Origin: Leifsonia aquatica H1aii
GTDB taxonomy: Bacteria > Actinomycetota > Actinomycetes > Actinomycetales > Microbacteriaceae
Assembly (NCBI RefSeq): GCF_000633535.1
Contig: NZ_AYMR01000009.1
Span: 434,001-498,000, forward strand
DNA: 64,000 nucleotides
Direction: 5' to 3'
Below the pieces are notes generated by a model. It ran no database searches. It worked only from the letters and a program-made list of their open reading frames with translations, and was not told the DNA's origin. Below, piece after piece: positions 29,032-38,090 of the stretch. A program made the position numbers and the translations under genes. Numbering within the stretch: the stretch's first letter is position 1; every line of letters begins with the position of its first letter.

Positions 29032-30217
29032 CGTCGAGCGTCCCGCTCACTCCGACGGCGTGCAGCCAGTCGAAGAGCGAGCGGAGCGAGCGCAGCGCGA
29101 CGGTGGCGTGCGTGGCACCGGGGATCCGGTCATACGTCACCGTCGTGCCGTCCGCGCGCGCGGACGCCACGAACGCGTCGGTCGCGGACGGCCGCACGAG
29201 CTTGTCGCTCTCGCCCTGGGCGACGAACAACGGCATCGTGAGCGCCGAGCCGCCCGGCGTGTTCTGCGCGAGCAGACCCGACCACGGCTCCGCCGTCTCG
29301 GGATCGGACGTGAGGAAGCGCCCCACGAGCGGCTGCGCGATCGTGTGCAGCTCCTTGTTCTGCGAGAGCAGGCAGAGATCGTTCATCGCCGGCAGGGCGG
29401 TGATGGCGTGCGGGGTCAGGATGCTGTCGAGCGGTTCGTCGTACACCGTCGCGTACGCCTGGAACGCGTAGGAGCCGATCGTCACGCCCGAGACGTCGCC
29501 GATGTCGTCGCGCAGCAGGGACGCCAGGTCGGTGGCCGGCGCGGCGACGGCCGCGGCCCGCACGTCGAGCTCGGGGGCGTAGCTGCGGGCGAGCTGCGCC
29601 GCGAAGAGCACGGCCTGGCCGCCCTGCGAGTGGCCCCAGAGCACGACGCGGTCGCTCCCGTTCCGGCCGAGCACGGTGCGGGCCGCCCGTGCGGCGTCGA
29701 GCACATTGCGGCCCTCGGTGGAGCCGACCAGGTACGAGTCGGGGCCGGCCGTCCCCATCCCGGTGTAGTCCGTGTAGACGACGGCGTAGCCGCGGTTCAG
29801 GAAGTCGGTGAGCCCCTCGACGGTGTCATACGGGTCGAGCGAACGCGACGGCGCGCACTTCTCCGCCGCGCCGGTCGTCGGATGTCCCCAGGAGACGATG
29901 GTGCGGCCTCCCGCGGGGGCGGGGGAGTCGGGCTCGACCAGGAGCCCCGAGTTCACGACCGGCCGACCGTGCAGATCGGTCGAGCGGAAGAGGATGCGCG
30001 TGGCGACGGCGCCGGCGGGAGCCCCGAGCGTCGGAGCGACCCGGATGATGGCGCCGGGCGCCCCGGAGGGCAGCGGGGTGGGCTGCTCGTAGAATCGCGC
30101 GATGGACGGCGAGGAAGCGGCGTCCTCCTCCAGCCGGGCGGCCTGGAACGGCGTGCACGCGGAGAGGAGGCCGACGACGACGAGCGCCGCCACCGCACCT
30201 GCCGCTCGTCTGATCAC
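29021..30217 (-). CDS. secreted lipase-like alpha/beta hydrolase lipoprotein
   Basis: A 398-residue alpha/beta hydrolase. The signal peptide ends in the lipobox GLLSAC with Cys at residue 21, so it is membrane-anchored outside. The nucleophile elbow is GHSQGG, the catalytic Asp is likely in QGESDKLVRP and the His in PGATHATVA. The layout, with a long lid between LLRDD and the C-terminal core, resembles secretory lipases and cutinase-like esterases. The 3' end overlaps the converging transporter gene by 11 nt. Confidence 0.88.
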   Translation of the reverse strand: MIRRAAGAVAALVVVGLLSACTPFQAARLEEDAASSPSIARFYEQPTPLPSGAPGAIIRVAPTLGAPAGAVATRILFRSTDLHGRPVVNSGLLVEPDSPAPAGGRTIVSWGHPTTGAAEKCAPSRSLDPYDTVEGLTDFLNRGYAVVYTDYTGMGTAGPDSYLVGSTEGRNVLDAARAARTVLGRNGSDRVVLWGHSQGGQAVLFAAQLARSYAPELDVRAAAVAAPATDLASLLRDDIGDVSGVTIGSYAFQAYATVYDEPLDSILTPHAITALPAMNDLCLLSQNKELHTIAQPLVGRFLTSDPETAEPWSGLLAQNTPGGSALTMPLFVAQGESDKLVRPSATDAFVASARADGTTVTYDRIPGATHATVALRSLRSLFDWLHAVGVSGTLDATR

Positions 30218-30264
30218 GGCGTCAGCCTAGTGGCAGCTCCACGGCAGCCCCGTACGCTGGAGGG

Positions 30265-31140
30265 ATGACCCTCCCGCGGACCGACACCGTCGTCACCTAT
30301 CCCGACGGCGACCTCACCTCCACCGGCATCGTCGTGCATACGGCTCCGCTGCCCGACGGGCGCACCGCCGTCGTCCTCGACCGCACGGCGTTCCATGCCG
30401 TCGACCCGGTCTGGCCGGACCAGCCCGCCGATGTCGGCACGATCGCGGTGGACGGTCGCGCGCGCCCGATCGTCGACGCGGTGGTCGGTGCGACGGACGG
30501 CACCTCCCTCCATGTCGGCGACGCCCCGGTGCGCACCGGCACCGAGGGCTGGTCGTTCGTGGTGTGCCACCTGGTCGACGACGCCGCCGGGCTCGAGCCC
30601 GGCGCCCCCGTGACGGTGGAGGTGGACGCGGCGACCCGTCGCGCGCTCTCGGCCGGCCACACGGCGTGCCACCTCGCCTCCCTCGCGCTGAACGAGGCGC
30701 TCGCACCGCTCTGGACGAAGGAGGTGCCGGTCGACGGCCGTGGGCGTCCCGACTTCGACCGGCTGGCGATCGTGTCGTCGCGCATCCTCCCCGACGGCTC
30801 GCGCGACGAGTACCGCATCGGCAAGAGCCTGCGGAAGAAGGGCTTCCCGGCCGCCGACCTCCCGGCCCGGCTCGACGATGTCGTCCAGGCCGCGAACGCG
30901 TCGCTGGCGGGTTGGGTCGCCTCCGGCGCGGCGGTCGCGCTGCGGCGGGAGGCGGACGGCTTGGGCGACCGCCGCTTCTGGACGTGCGCGCTGCCCGAGG
31001 GCACCGCGTCCATCCCGTGCGGCGGGACGCATCTGCGGTCGCTGGCCGAACTGGAGGCGGTGGAGATCGCGCTGGAGGCCGTGGAGGCCGACGGGGCGCT
31101 GACCGTGGTGATGACCACGACCGCACGCCCGGCCTTCTAG
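30265..31140 (+). CDS. AlaX-like alanyl-tRNA editing hydrolase
   Basis: A 291-residue protein. The paired Zn motifs of alanyl-tRNA synthetase editing domains are present as GHTACHLASLALNEA (His-x3-His) and IPCGGTHLRSL (Cys-x3-His). An N-terminal beta-barrel like that of AlaX fits residues 1-120. Free AlaX enzymes hydrolyse Ser- or Gly-tRNA(Ala) in trans and guard translation. No synthetase catalytic domain is attached. ATG 30265 has GGAGGG upstream. It may also serve a non-standard aminoacyl substrate. Confidence 0.88.
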   Translation: MTLPRTDTVVTYPDGDLTSTGIVVHTAPLPDGRTAVVLDRTAFHAVDPVWPDQPADVGTIAVDGRARPIVDAVVGATDGTSLHVGDAPVRTGTEGWSFVVCHLVDDAAGLEPGAPVTVEVDAATRRALSAGHTACHLASLALNEALAPLWTKEVPVDGRGRPDFDRLAIVSSRILPDGSRDEYRIGKSLRKKGFPAADLPARLDDVVQAANASLAGWVASGAAVALRREADGLGDRRFWTCALPEGTASIPCGGTHLRSLAELEAVEIALEAVEADGALTVVMTTTARPAF

Positions 31141-31156
31141 GGGCCCGCTCGTCGTC

Positions 31157-31918
31157 TCAGCGCGGCAGGAGCGGCATCACCACGGCGAGCAGACCCAGCC
31201 CGGCGGCGATCGCCCAGCCGATCCGCACCAGCCGTGCGCAGCGGACCTCGCGCTCGATCGCCGCGAACCGGTCGGCGACGTCGGCGCGGGGCTCGGCCGC
31301 GCGCCACGTGCCCGGAGCGTCGGCCAGCCGCGCGACGGCCTCGACCGTCGCGGCATCGAGCACCGCGGGGCGTCGCACCAGCCAGCGCACGAGCGCCTCC
31401 CCGCGGACCACGTCCACGGCGCGCGGTCGGGCGCGCACCCGGAGCTCCTTCGCACCGAGGACCGCGACGATCGCACGCACGGGCGCTTCGATGCCCGCCG
31501 CCGTCAGCAGCCCACGCACCCGTGAGGTCTCCAGGTCGGCGTTGCGCAGGGCGGCGGTCTTCGTGCCGTTGACGAGCAGCGCGCGGTCGGCGACCCAGAC
31601 GCGCGCGCCACGGTGGTGCTTGGTGTTGATGACGAAGACGCCGCCCGGACCCACGACCAGATGGTCCAGGTCCGCATCCCCGTTCCCGACGGGCAGCGCG
31701 TGGAAGACACGCCACCCGCGAGGCAGGTGGGTGAGGCGGGCGCCGATCTCGCGTTCGCCGAGGGCGCCGACGAACCACGGGACCGTCTCGTCCGCCAGGG
31801 GCGTCACGCCGAGGGCGCGCGCGAGCGGAGAGCGGGGCGGGGCGGAGTCGTGCAGGCGCACCACCTGCGCCATGACCGCCGCACCAGGCGCCCGCTCGCT
31901 CATCCGTCCGCTGTCCAT
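31157..31918 (-). CDS. NERD (nuclease-related) domain protein with C-terminal membrane anchor
   Basis: A 253-residue protein. The NERD core spans GALGEREIGARLTHLPRGWRVFHALPVG, then DLDHLVVGPGGVFVINTK, which carries the D...xxK residues of restriction-like nucleases. The last 25 residues (IGWAIAAGLGLLAVVMPLL) form a membrane span. NERD proteins are thought to act on DNA or RNA; activity here is not shown. Convergent with the AlaX-like gene with a 16-bp gap. Confidence 0.85.
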   Translation of the reverse strand: MDSGRMSERAPGAAVMAQVVRLHDSAPPRSPLARALGVTPLADETVPWFVGALGEREIGARLTHLPRGWRVFHALPVGNGDADLDHLVVGPGGVFVINTKHHRGARVWVADRALLVNGTKTAALRNADLETSRVRGLLTAAGIEAPVRAIVAVLGAKELRVRARPRAVDVVRGEALVRWLVRRPAVLDAATVEAVARLADAPGTWRAAEPRADVADRFAAIEREVRCARLVRIGWAIAAGLGLLAVVMPLLPR

Positions 31919-31983
31919 CGCGCCACGGTATCGAGCGCCTGTGCGGCACCGGCAGTCCCCACTCCGGGCCGCTCCGGGGCGGC

Positions 31984-32250
31984 CTACCCCTGGTCGGGGG
32001 AGCCGTCCCGCGCGGCGTTGAGATCGTCGTCCGGGAGCCGGTCGGCGAGCGACGCGTTGCGCTCGGCCACGGTCTCCAGCTGATCCTCGGCGGTCTCGCC
32101 CAGACCGGCGACCGCGTCGGCCAGGGTGTCGGCCGGGGTGGCGCCGTGGGGGAGGGCGTCGGTGTCGGTCTCGGCGTCGGTGTCGGCGTCGGTGGGCGGG
32201 GTGGTGCCGGTCGGGTCGTCGTCGGCGGCGGAGGCGTGCGAATCGGTCAT
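31984..32250 (-). CDS. small acidic hypothetical protein
   Basis: An 88-residue, very acidic protein with a low-complexity start (PPTDADTDAETDTDALP) that mirrors a GTCGGT-type repeat in the DNA. A short helix ADTLADAVAGLGETAEDQLETVAER follows. It contains no Cys, signal peptide or membrane span. It diverges from the next gene with only 39 bp between starts. Probably disordered in part; no function is assigned. Confidence 0.5.
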   Translation of the reverse strand: MTDSHASAADDDPTGTTPPTDADTDAETDTDALPHGATPADTLADAVAGLGETAEDQLETVAERNASLADRLPDDDLNAARDGSPDQG

Positions 32251-32276
32251 GCGGCGCACAGTACGCGCCCGCGGAG

Positions 32277-32282
32277 TAGCAT
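32277..32282 (+). promoter_or_regulatory. -10 box (TAGCAT) for an apparently leaderless start
   Basis: TAGCAT lies 7 nt upstream of the ATG at 32290, so the mRNA would begin at or next to the start codon. No Shine-Dalgarno sequence is present between them. No clear -35 box is seen. Confidence 0.45.
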
Positions 32283-32289
32283 GCGCGGC

Positions 32290-32553
32290 ATGAGCCGCAT
32301 CGAAACCGGGATCGTCTCCTACACCCTCTCGGGTGACTACCTCGCCCGCGTCGGCGCCGACTTCGACGTGCAGGCGGTCGACGACGCCATCCTCGCCGAG
32401 CTCAACCGCCGCCTCCCGGACGGGGTCGTCGTCGAGCGCAGCGGCCGGGTGCTGGCCGACGAGTCGCGCGCCGACGAGGCGCGTGCGCTCGACTGGACCG
32501 CGCTGCTGGCCGGAATCGACGTGGACCAGATCCTGGCCGACCACGGGCGCTGA
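32290..32553 (+). CDS. conserved hypothetical protein
   Basis: An 87-residue soluble protein with an alternating helix and strand pattern: TGIVSYTLSGDYLARVG, then a helix VDDAILAELNRRLPDGV, strand VVERSGRVLADE, and a final helix LDWTALLAGIDVDQILAD. No family is recognised. The start is set by a -10 box 7 nt upstream and the absence of other starts. It converges on the photolyase gene, with the perfect palindrome GCCGAGCGCTCGGC (32561-32574) between. Confidence 0.55.
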   Translation: MSRIETGIVSYTLSGDYLARVGADFDVQAVDDAILAELNRRLPDGVVVERSGRVLADESRADEARALDWTALLAGIDVDQILADHGR

Positions 32554-32560
32554 GTCCGAG

Positions 32561-32574
32561 GCCGAGCGCTCGGC
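32561..32574. terminator. 14-bp palindrome between convergent genes
   Basis: GCCGAGCGCTCGGC is a perfect palindrome in the 51-bp gap between the 87-residue gene and the photolyase gene. It could act as a weak bidirectional terminator. There is no T-run. Confidence 0.35.
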
Positions 32575-32604
32575 GCTTCGCCGCGCACACCGCGGCATGA
32601 CTCC

Positions 32605-33987
32605 TCAGCGCGCCTTCTTCACCTGCTCGTAGGCCGCCAGCGCGGCCCGTCGGGTCTCGGCCAGGTCGACGATCGGCTCGGGGTAGTCGGAGGTGTCCCA
32701 CTCGGGCACCCAGCGGCGGACGTAGTCGCCGTGCGGGTCGAACTTCGTGCGCTGCAACTCGGGGTTGAAGACGCGGAAGTACGGCGCCGCATCGGCGCCG
32801 CTGCCCGCGACCCACTGCCAGTTGAACGGGTTGCTTGCGGGATCGGCGTCGACCAGCGTGTCCCAGAACCACTGCTCGCCGCGTCGCCAGTCGATCAGCA
32901 GGTTCTTGATCAGGAACGACGCGACCACCATGCGCACGCGATTGTGCATGGTGCCGGTTCTCCACAGTTCCCGCATCCCCGCGTCCACGAGGGGGATGCC
33001 GGTGCGACCCTGTTGCCAGGCCCGCAACGCCGTGGGGTGCAGGCGAGGCCAGGGGAAGGAGTCGTACTCGCGATGGATGTTGACGGTGGACAGCTCGGGT
33101 TGTTCGAAGAGCGTGTGATAGGCGAACTCACGCCATCCCAGCTCGCTGAGGAAGGTGCTCGCGCCGTCGGCGTTGGCGCGGTCGCGGGCGGCGGCGGTCG
33201 TGTGCCAGACCTGGTGCGGGCTGAGTTCGCCCCAACGCAGATGCGGGGAGAGCCGAGAGGTCGCGTCGATGCCCGGGGTGTCGCGGTCCTCCCGGTAGCG
33301 ACCGACGTCGTCCGCGAGGAACGCCGCGAGGCGTCGCCGGGCGGACCGCTCGCCCGGCTCCCACGTCTCGCGCAGGCCCGCCGCCCAATCGGGTCGGGTC
33401 GGCAGCAGTCCCAGGCCGTCGAGGCTCTCGCCGTCGATCGGATCGGCGGGCGTCACTCCCGTCGGAGTGGCGAGCGGCCGGCGTGGCGGGGGAGCGGCGA
33501 GGCAGGCGCGCCAGAACGGCGTGTAGACGGAGAACGGTGTGCCGGCGCCGGTCCGGATCGTCCACGGCTCGAAGAGCAGGGAGCCGGCGAAGCTCGTCGC
33601 CTCGCGGCCGTCCGCGCGCGCGGCGGTCTTGACCGCCTCGTCGATCCGCCGTTCCGCGGCGCCGTACCGCCGGTTCCAGAAGATCGCCGAGGCCCCCGTC
33701 TCACGCAGCACGGCGGCGATCTCCCGCTCGGCGGGGCCGCGCCGCAGCGTCAGCGTGGCGCCGAGACGGTCGAGCTCCTCGCCGAGCGCGCCGAGCGAGT
33801 GGTGCAGCCACCACCGGGCCGCACCGCCGGGAGCCCGCAGTCCCTCCGACTCCTCGTCCCAGACGTAGAGGCAGAGCACGGGGCGACCGGAATCGGCCGC
33901 CGCCCGCAGCGCGGGATTGTCCGCCACCCGCAGGTCGTCGCGGAACCAGACGACGACCGGGCCGTCGGTGCGATCCGTCGCGCTCAC
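32605..33987 (-). CDS. phr: deoxyribodipyrimidine photolyase
   Basis: A 460-residue class I photolyase/cryptochrome family protein. It begins VVVWFRDDLRVADNPAL in the antenna-binding alpha/beta domain. The FAD-binding domain shows TSRLSPHLRWGELSPHQVW, the LGWREFAYH segment, MHNRVRMVVASFLIKNLL and NPFNWQWVAGSG, matching DNA-repair CPD photolyases. It repairs UV-made cyclobutane dimers using blue light. GTG 33987 overlaps the stop of the upstream MBL-fold gene (GTGA). Confidence 0.96.
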   Translation of the reverse strand: MSATDRTDGPVVVWFRDDLRVADNPALRAAADSGRPVLCLYVWDEESEGLRAPGGAARWWLHHSLGALGEELDRLGATLTLRRGPAEREIAAVLRETGASAIFWNRRYGAAERRIDEAVKTAARADGREATSFAGSLLFEPWTIRTGAGTPFSVYTPFWRACLAAPPPRRPLATPTGVTPADPIDGESLDGLGLLPTRPDWAAGLRETWEPGERSARRRLAAFLADDVGRYREDRDTPGIDATSRLSPHLRWGELSPHQVWHTTAAARDRANADGASTFLSELGWREFAYHTLFEQPELSTVNIHREYDSFPWPRLHPTALRAWQQGRTGIPLVDAGMRELWRTGTMHNRVRMVVASFLIKNLLIDWRRGEQWFWDTLVDADPASNPFNWQWVAGSGADAAPYFRVFNPELQRTKFDPHGDYVRRWVPEWDTSDYPEPIVDLAETRRAALAAYEQVKKAR

Positions 33988-34622
33988 AGATCGAGGGTGT
34001 CGCCGGGCTCCAGGGCGAAGTGCTCGCCGCCGTTCTGCTCGGTCGCCCACGCGATCCGGGCATTCGACATGTCCTTGCCCGCCCGCGAGAGGACCATCTC
34101 GTGAGTCGGGAAGCTGCGCTTCGGCTTGACCGCCAGCACATAGTCCATCACGTCGGCCACCTTCATCCACGGCGCCCCCGACGGGGCGGCGAGCACGTCG
34201 ACCTCCACGCCCTCCGGGATGGTGAACGAGTCACCCGCGTAGTACAGCTCGTCGTTGATGAGCACGCCGAGGTTGTCGACGGTCGGGATGCTCGAGTGGA
34301 TCACCGCGTGCACCCCGCCGAAGAAGCGCAGGGTGAACGGGCCGGCCTCGACGGTGTCGCCGGCATGCACGACCGTGACGTCGAAGTCCGCCGCCGCCCG
34401 GGCGACGCCCTCGGGGGCGAAGATCTGCGCATCCGGGTTCAGCTCGAGCACCCGGTTCAACTGCTCGGGGGTCCAGTGGTCGGCGTGCTCGTGCGTGATG
34501 ACGACGGCGACGGTGTTCGCCGTGTCCGTCAGGGGCGTGGTGAAGCTGCCCGGGTCCACGAACAGCTTCTTCCCGGAGTCCTCGAGGAGCAGGGCGGCGT
34601 GTTCGAACTTGGTGAGTCTCAT
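33984..34622 (-). CDS. MBL-fold metal-dependent hydrolase (UlaG-like)
   Basis: A 212-residue metallo-beta-lactamase-fold protein. The metal site HxHxDH is visible as ITHEHADHW, with further ligands in FFGGVHAVIH and YYAGDSF. It starts MRLTKFEHAALLLED, the usual beginning of small UlaG-like hydrolases, so ATG 34622 is firm and upstream extensions are not needed. The substrate is unknown. It is co-translated with the photolyase. Confidence 0.9.
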   Translation of the reverse strand: MRLTKFEHAALLLEDSGKKLFVDPGSFTTPLTDTANTVAVVITHEHADHWTPEQLNRVLELNPDAQIFAPEGVARAAADFDVTVVHAGDTVEAGPFTLRFFGGVHAVIHSSIPTVDNLGVLINDELYYAGDSFTIPEGVEVDVLAAPSGAPWMKVADVMDYVLAVKPKRSFPTHEMVLSRAGKDMSNARIAWATEQNGGEHFALEPGDTLDL

Positions 34623-34704
34623 GTCACAAGGAAATACCGATCCCGCGGACCGTGCAAGCCGGGGGCGGATGAGCAGCGCCGGATCGATCCGAGGGTGGCG
34701 GAAT

Positions 34705-34721
34705 ATACCCGGTGGGGGTAT
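34705..34721. promoter_or_regulatory. CsoR-like copper operator
   Basis: ATACCC-N5-GGGTAT is a perfect 17-bp inverted repeat, 14 bp upstream of the copper ATPase ATG. It matches the known actinobacterial CsoR site (ATACCCC...GGGGTAT). CsoR represses copper-export genes until Cu(I) binds. No csoR gene is in the window. Confidence 0.75.
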
Positions 34722-34734
34722 CGTTCGAGGTGTC

Positions 34735-36933
34735 ATGGACAGCACGAACGCACACGAGGACCAGCGCACGGCGCACGAGCACGCGTCCGGCGAGCAGCAC
34801 GCGCACGACCACGGGGGGCCTGGGGGCGACCCGCATGGGGCGGGCGGCAATGATCACGGCGCCCCTGAGCACGGATCGCACGATCACGGTGACCACGATC
34901 ACAGCGTCCGCGATCACGGCGCTCCTGAGCACGGATCACATGATCACGGCGCCCACGATCACGGCGCGCACGCGGGACACGACCCGGCGATCTTCCGGCG
35001 CAAGTTCTGGCTCACTCTCGTCCTGACCATCCCGACGCTCGTGTTCTCGCACGGGCTGCAGGAGATCCTGGGGCTCTCGGGCCCGCGCTTCCCCGGAAGC
35101 CAGTACATCCCGGCCGTCTTCGGCATCGTGATCTTCTTCTACGGCGGACTCGTGTTCCTCCGCGGCGCGGTCGACGAACTGCGCACGCGCAGGCCGGGCA
35201 TGATGACGCTGATCTCCCTGGCGATCGTCGTCGCGTTCGGGTACAGCCTCGCCGTGACGCTGGGGCTGCCGGGGATGGACTTCTGGTGGGAGCTCGCCAC
35301 CCTCATCCTGATCATGCTGCTCGGGCACTGGATCGAGATGTCCGCGGTGATGGGCGCGCAGGACGCTCTCGGACAGCTCGCCAAGCTGCTGCCCGACACG
35401 GCGGAGCGCGTCGCCGACCCGCAGGCGGATCCCGACGTCGTCCCGGTGGGCGAGCTCCGCGTCGGCGACCTGGTGCGCGTCCGGCCCGGCGCGGCCGTCC
35501 CCGTCGACGGGGAGATCGTGGACGGCCGCAGCGACCTCGACGAGTCGCTTCTCACCGGAGAATCCAAGCCGGTCGGCCGGGGCCCGGGCGAGCAGGTCGT
35601 CGCCGGCAGCATCTCGGGGAGCGGATCGTTGGTGGTCCGCGTGGGCCGCACCGGCGGTGACACGGCGCTCGCCGGGATCATGCGACTGGTCTCCGACGCG
35701 CAGGCCAGCAAGTCGGAGACGCAGGTGCTCGCGGACCGTGCGGCGGCCTGGCTCTTCTACGTCGCCCTCGCGGTCGCGACGATGACCCTCGTCGCCTGGG
35801 TGATCCTTCGGCCGGGCGATCCCGCCTTCGTCCTCGAGCGGGTCGTCACCGTGCTCGTGATCGCCTGCCCGCACGCGCTCGGACTGGCGATCCCGCTCGT
35901 CGCGCAGATCTCCACCGCGATCGGCGCGCGCAACGGCCTGCTGATCCGCGATCGTCACGCGATGGAGGACGCCCGTCGCATCGACGTCGTCCTCTTCGAC
36001 AAGACGGGCACGCTGACCGAAGGGCGGCAAGGCGTCGCTTCCATCGCGGCGGACGACGACCAGGAGGACGCGCTCCTGACCCTCGCCGCGGCCGTCGAGG
36101 CGCCGGCGGAGCATCCGATCGGCCGGGCGATCGTCGCCGCCGCCCGCGAGCGCGGACTCGCCGTCCCGCCCGTGGACGGATTCGAGGCCCTCGGCGGACG
36201 GGGAGCGGCCGCCACGGTCGACGGCGAACGGATCGTCGTCGGCGCACCGCGACTCCTCGTCGAGCAGGGCCTCACGGCCGACGGGCGCATCGCCGCCGCG
36301 GCGGAGGAGGCCGCCCGGCTCGGACAGACCGTGGTGTACGTGCTCCGGGGCGAGCGGGTCGCCGGGGCGATCGCCCTCGCCGATGTGGTGCGTCCAGAGT
36401 CCGCGGAGGCCGTCCGGGCACTGCGTGATCGCGGGATCCGCGTCGCCATGCTCACCGGCGACTCGCGCGCGGTGGGCGAGGCCGTCGCCGCCCGGTTGGG
36501 CATCGACGAGGTCTACGCCGAGGTGCTGCCCGGAGACAAGTCCGGGACGGTCGCCCGGCTCCAGAAGGACGGGTCGCGCGTCGCGATGGTCGGAGACGGC
36601 GTGAACGACGCACCCGCGCTGGCTCAGGCCGACGTCGGCATCGCGATCGGGGCCGGGACCGACGTGGCGATCGAGTCCGCCGGGATCGTGCTCGCCTCCA
36701 GCGATCCGCGGGGCGTGGCGAAGGTGGTCGAGCTGTCGCGCGCGACCTATCGCAAGATGCTCCAGAACCTGGCGTGGGCGACGGGGTACAACGTGATCGC
36801 CCTCCCGCTCGCGGCGGGTGTCGCCACGGGGATCGGCGTGGTCGTCTCGCCGGCGTTCGGCGCCGTGCTCATGTCGGTCTCGACCATCGTTGTCGCCCTG
36901 AACGCGCAGTTGCTGCGCCGCGTGCGGCTCTAA
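34735..36933 (+). CDS. copB: CPH-type heavy-metal (copper) P1B-ATPase
   Basis: A 732-residue P1B-type ATPase. The first 85 residues are a His/Asp-rich metal-binding tail with about 20 His in HDHG-type repeats and no Cys. The ion-path motif is CPHALG, placing it in the CopB subgroup that exports Cu or Ag. Catalytic motifs are TGES, DKTGTLTEG (phosphorylated Asp), EHPIGRAI and GDGVNDAPALAQADVGIA. About eight spans are expected. A CsoR-like operator precedes the gene. A 60-nt direct repeat in the His-rich part (starting 34852 and 34912) points to expansion by duplication. Confidence 0.95.
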   Translation: MDSTNAHEDQRTAHEHASGEQHAHDHGGPGGDPHGAGGNDHGAPEHGSHDHGDHDHSVRDHGAPEHGSHDHGAHDHGAHAGHDPAIFRRKFWLTLVLTIPTLVFSHGLQEILGLSGPRFPGSQYIPAVFGIVIFFYGGLVFLRGAVDELRTRRPGMMTLISLAIVVAFGYSLAVTLGLPGMDFWWELATLILIMLLGHWIEMSAVMGAQDALGQLAKLLPDTAERVADPQADPDVVPVGELRVGDLVRVRPGAAVPVDGEIVDGRSDLDESLLTGESKPVGRGPGEQVVAGSISGSGSLVVRVGRTGGDTALAGIMRLVSDAQASKSETQVLADRAAAWLFYVALAVATMTLVAWVILRPGDPAFVLERVVTVLVIACPHALGLAIPLVAQISTAIGARNGLLIRDRHAMEDARRIDVVLFDKTGTLTEGRQGVASIAADDDQEDALLTLAAAVEAPAEHPIGRAIVAAARERGLAVPPVDGFEALGGRGAAATVDGERIVVGAPRLLVEQGLTADGRIAAAAEEAARLGQTVVYVLRGERVAGAIALADVVRPESAEAVRALRDRGIRVAMLTGDSRAVGEAVAARLGIDEVYAEVLPGDKSGTVARLQKDGSRVAMVGDGVNDAPALAQADVGIAIGAGTDVAIESAGIVLASSDPRGVAKVVELSRATYRKMLQNLAWATGYNVIALPLAAGVATGIGVVVSPAFGAVLMSVSTIVVALNAQLLRRVRL

Positions 36934-36958
36934 GCGGGGCAGCAGCGTCCGCGCGTCC

Positions 36959-37000
36959 GCGCGTCCGCGGGGCACCCGATCGGGGTCCCCGCGGACGCGC
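36959..37000 (+). terminator. strong GC hairpin after the copper ATPase
   Basis: GCGCGTCCGCGGGG (36959-36972) pairs exactly with CCCCGCGGACGCGC (36987-37000) across a 14-nt loop. It lies 26 nt after the stop codon and just before the next gene's start. No T-run follows. The left arm is part of a run of three GCGTCC repeats (36945-36966). Confidence 0.65.
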
Positions 37001-37024
37001 GCGCGTATGGGATCATCGTGCACT

Positions 37025-37927
37025 ATGGCCGCACCCCAGAGAACCGTCGTGGTCGCGGTCAACCCGATGGCCTCGTTCGGGCACCGGCGCGAGGTGGGAC
37101 CGCTCGTCGTCGAGCGCCTCCGCAGAGCGGGTTACGCCGTGGTCGCCGTCGACGAAGCCAACATCGAGCTCCTGCGGCGCGAGACCTCCCGGGCCGTGGC
37201 GGAGGGAGCCGACGCTCTCGTGGTGGTGGGCGGCGACGGGATGGCCAACCTGGGCATCAACATCGTCGCGCAGACCGCTCTGCCGCTCGGCATCGTCCCG
37301 AGCGGCACCGGCAACGACCTCGCCGACGGGCTCGGCATCCCGGTCGGCGACACGGAGGCCGCGATCGCCCACCTCCTCGCCGCACTCGAGCGCGAACCGC
37401 GCACCGTCGACGCCGGCGTGGTGCGTCACGGCGACCTGTCCACCTGGTTCGGCTCGGTGCTCTCGGCCGGCTTCGACGCCACCGTGAACGAGCGGGCCAA
37501 CCTGATGACGCGACCACGCGGCCGCAGCCGGTACATCGTCGCGCTGTTCCGCGAGCTCGCGACGCTGTCGCCGCGCCCGTACCGGATCGTCGCGGACGGC
37601 GAGACGCTCGACGTCGACGCCATGCTGGTCTCCGTCGCCAACAACCGCTCCCTCGGCGGCGGCATGCGCATCGTCCCGCACGCGTCCATCGACGATGGCC
37701 GGCTCGACCTCTTCGTCGTCGGACGGATGTCGCGGATGCGCTTCCTGCGGGTGTTCCCGAAAGTGTTCCGCGGCGAGCACACCGAACTCCCGGAGGTCTC
37801 GTTCCGGTCGTTGACCAGCGTGCGGATCGAGGCGGCGGACGTCGTGGCCTACGCGGACGGCGAGCGGATCGGCCCCCTCCCGGTCGAGGTCGCGGTCGTT
37901 CCCGGAGCCCTCCGGGTGCTCGCCTGA
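37025..37927 (+). CDS. diacylglycerol/sphingosine kinase-family lipid kinase
   Basis: A 300-residue DAGK-catalytic-domain protein. The nucleotide-binding motif GGDGMANLGIN and the PSGTGNDLADGLGI motif are both clear. SLGGGMRIVPHASIDDGRLDLFVV is the typical C-terminal lipid-binding domain. It phosphorylates a lipid head group, probably diacylglycerol. ATG 37025 (MAAPQRTVVV) is preferred over ATG 37007, which would overlap the hairpin's end and lacks a ribosome-binding site. Confidence 0.92.
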   Translation: MAAPQRTVVVAVNPMASFGHRREVGPLVVERLRRAGYAVVAVDEANIELLRRETSRAVAEGADALVVVGGDGMANLGINIVAQTALPLGIVPSGTGNDLADGLGIPVGDTEAAIAHLLAALEREPRTVDAGVVRHGDLSTWFGSVLSAGFDATVNERANLMTRPRGRSRYIVALFRELATLSPRPYRIVADGETLDVDAMLVSVANNRSLGGGMRIVPHASIDDGRLDLFVVGRMSRMRFLRVFPKVFRGEHTELPEVSFRSLTSVRIEAADVVAYADGERIGPLPVEVAVVPGALRVLA

Positions 37928-38007
37928 CCGGCGCGACACACCCGGAATCCGGGCTCGTTTTGGAGGATGCATCAGAACTGTGGCATGATCATTGAGTTGT
38001 AAAACAC

Positions 38008-38083
38008 GGCCCCATCGTCTAGCGGCCTAGGACGTCGCCCTCTCACGGCGGTAACGCGGGTTCAAATCCCGCTGGGGTCACCA
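38008..38083 (+). tRNA. tRNA-Glu (anticodon CTC)
   Basis: A full cloverleaf is visible. The acceptor stem GGCCCCA pairs with TGGGGTC (one G-T pair), the D-arm starts GTCTAG, and the anticodon stem TCGCC/GGCGG holds a CTCTCAC-type loop with CTC at 38042-38044. The T-arm is GCGGG TTCAAAT CCCGC. Discriminator A and an encoded CCA complete the 3' end. It decodes GAG. It is the only RNA gene seen in the window, and no integrase is adjacent. Confidence 0.97.
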
Positions 38084-38090
38084 CTCAGAA

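Noticed and set aside
38008-38083. tRNA-Glu as a phage or island attachment site
   Set aside because: No duplicated tRNA 3' end, integrase or atypical DNA is seen on either side.
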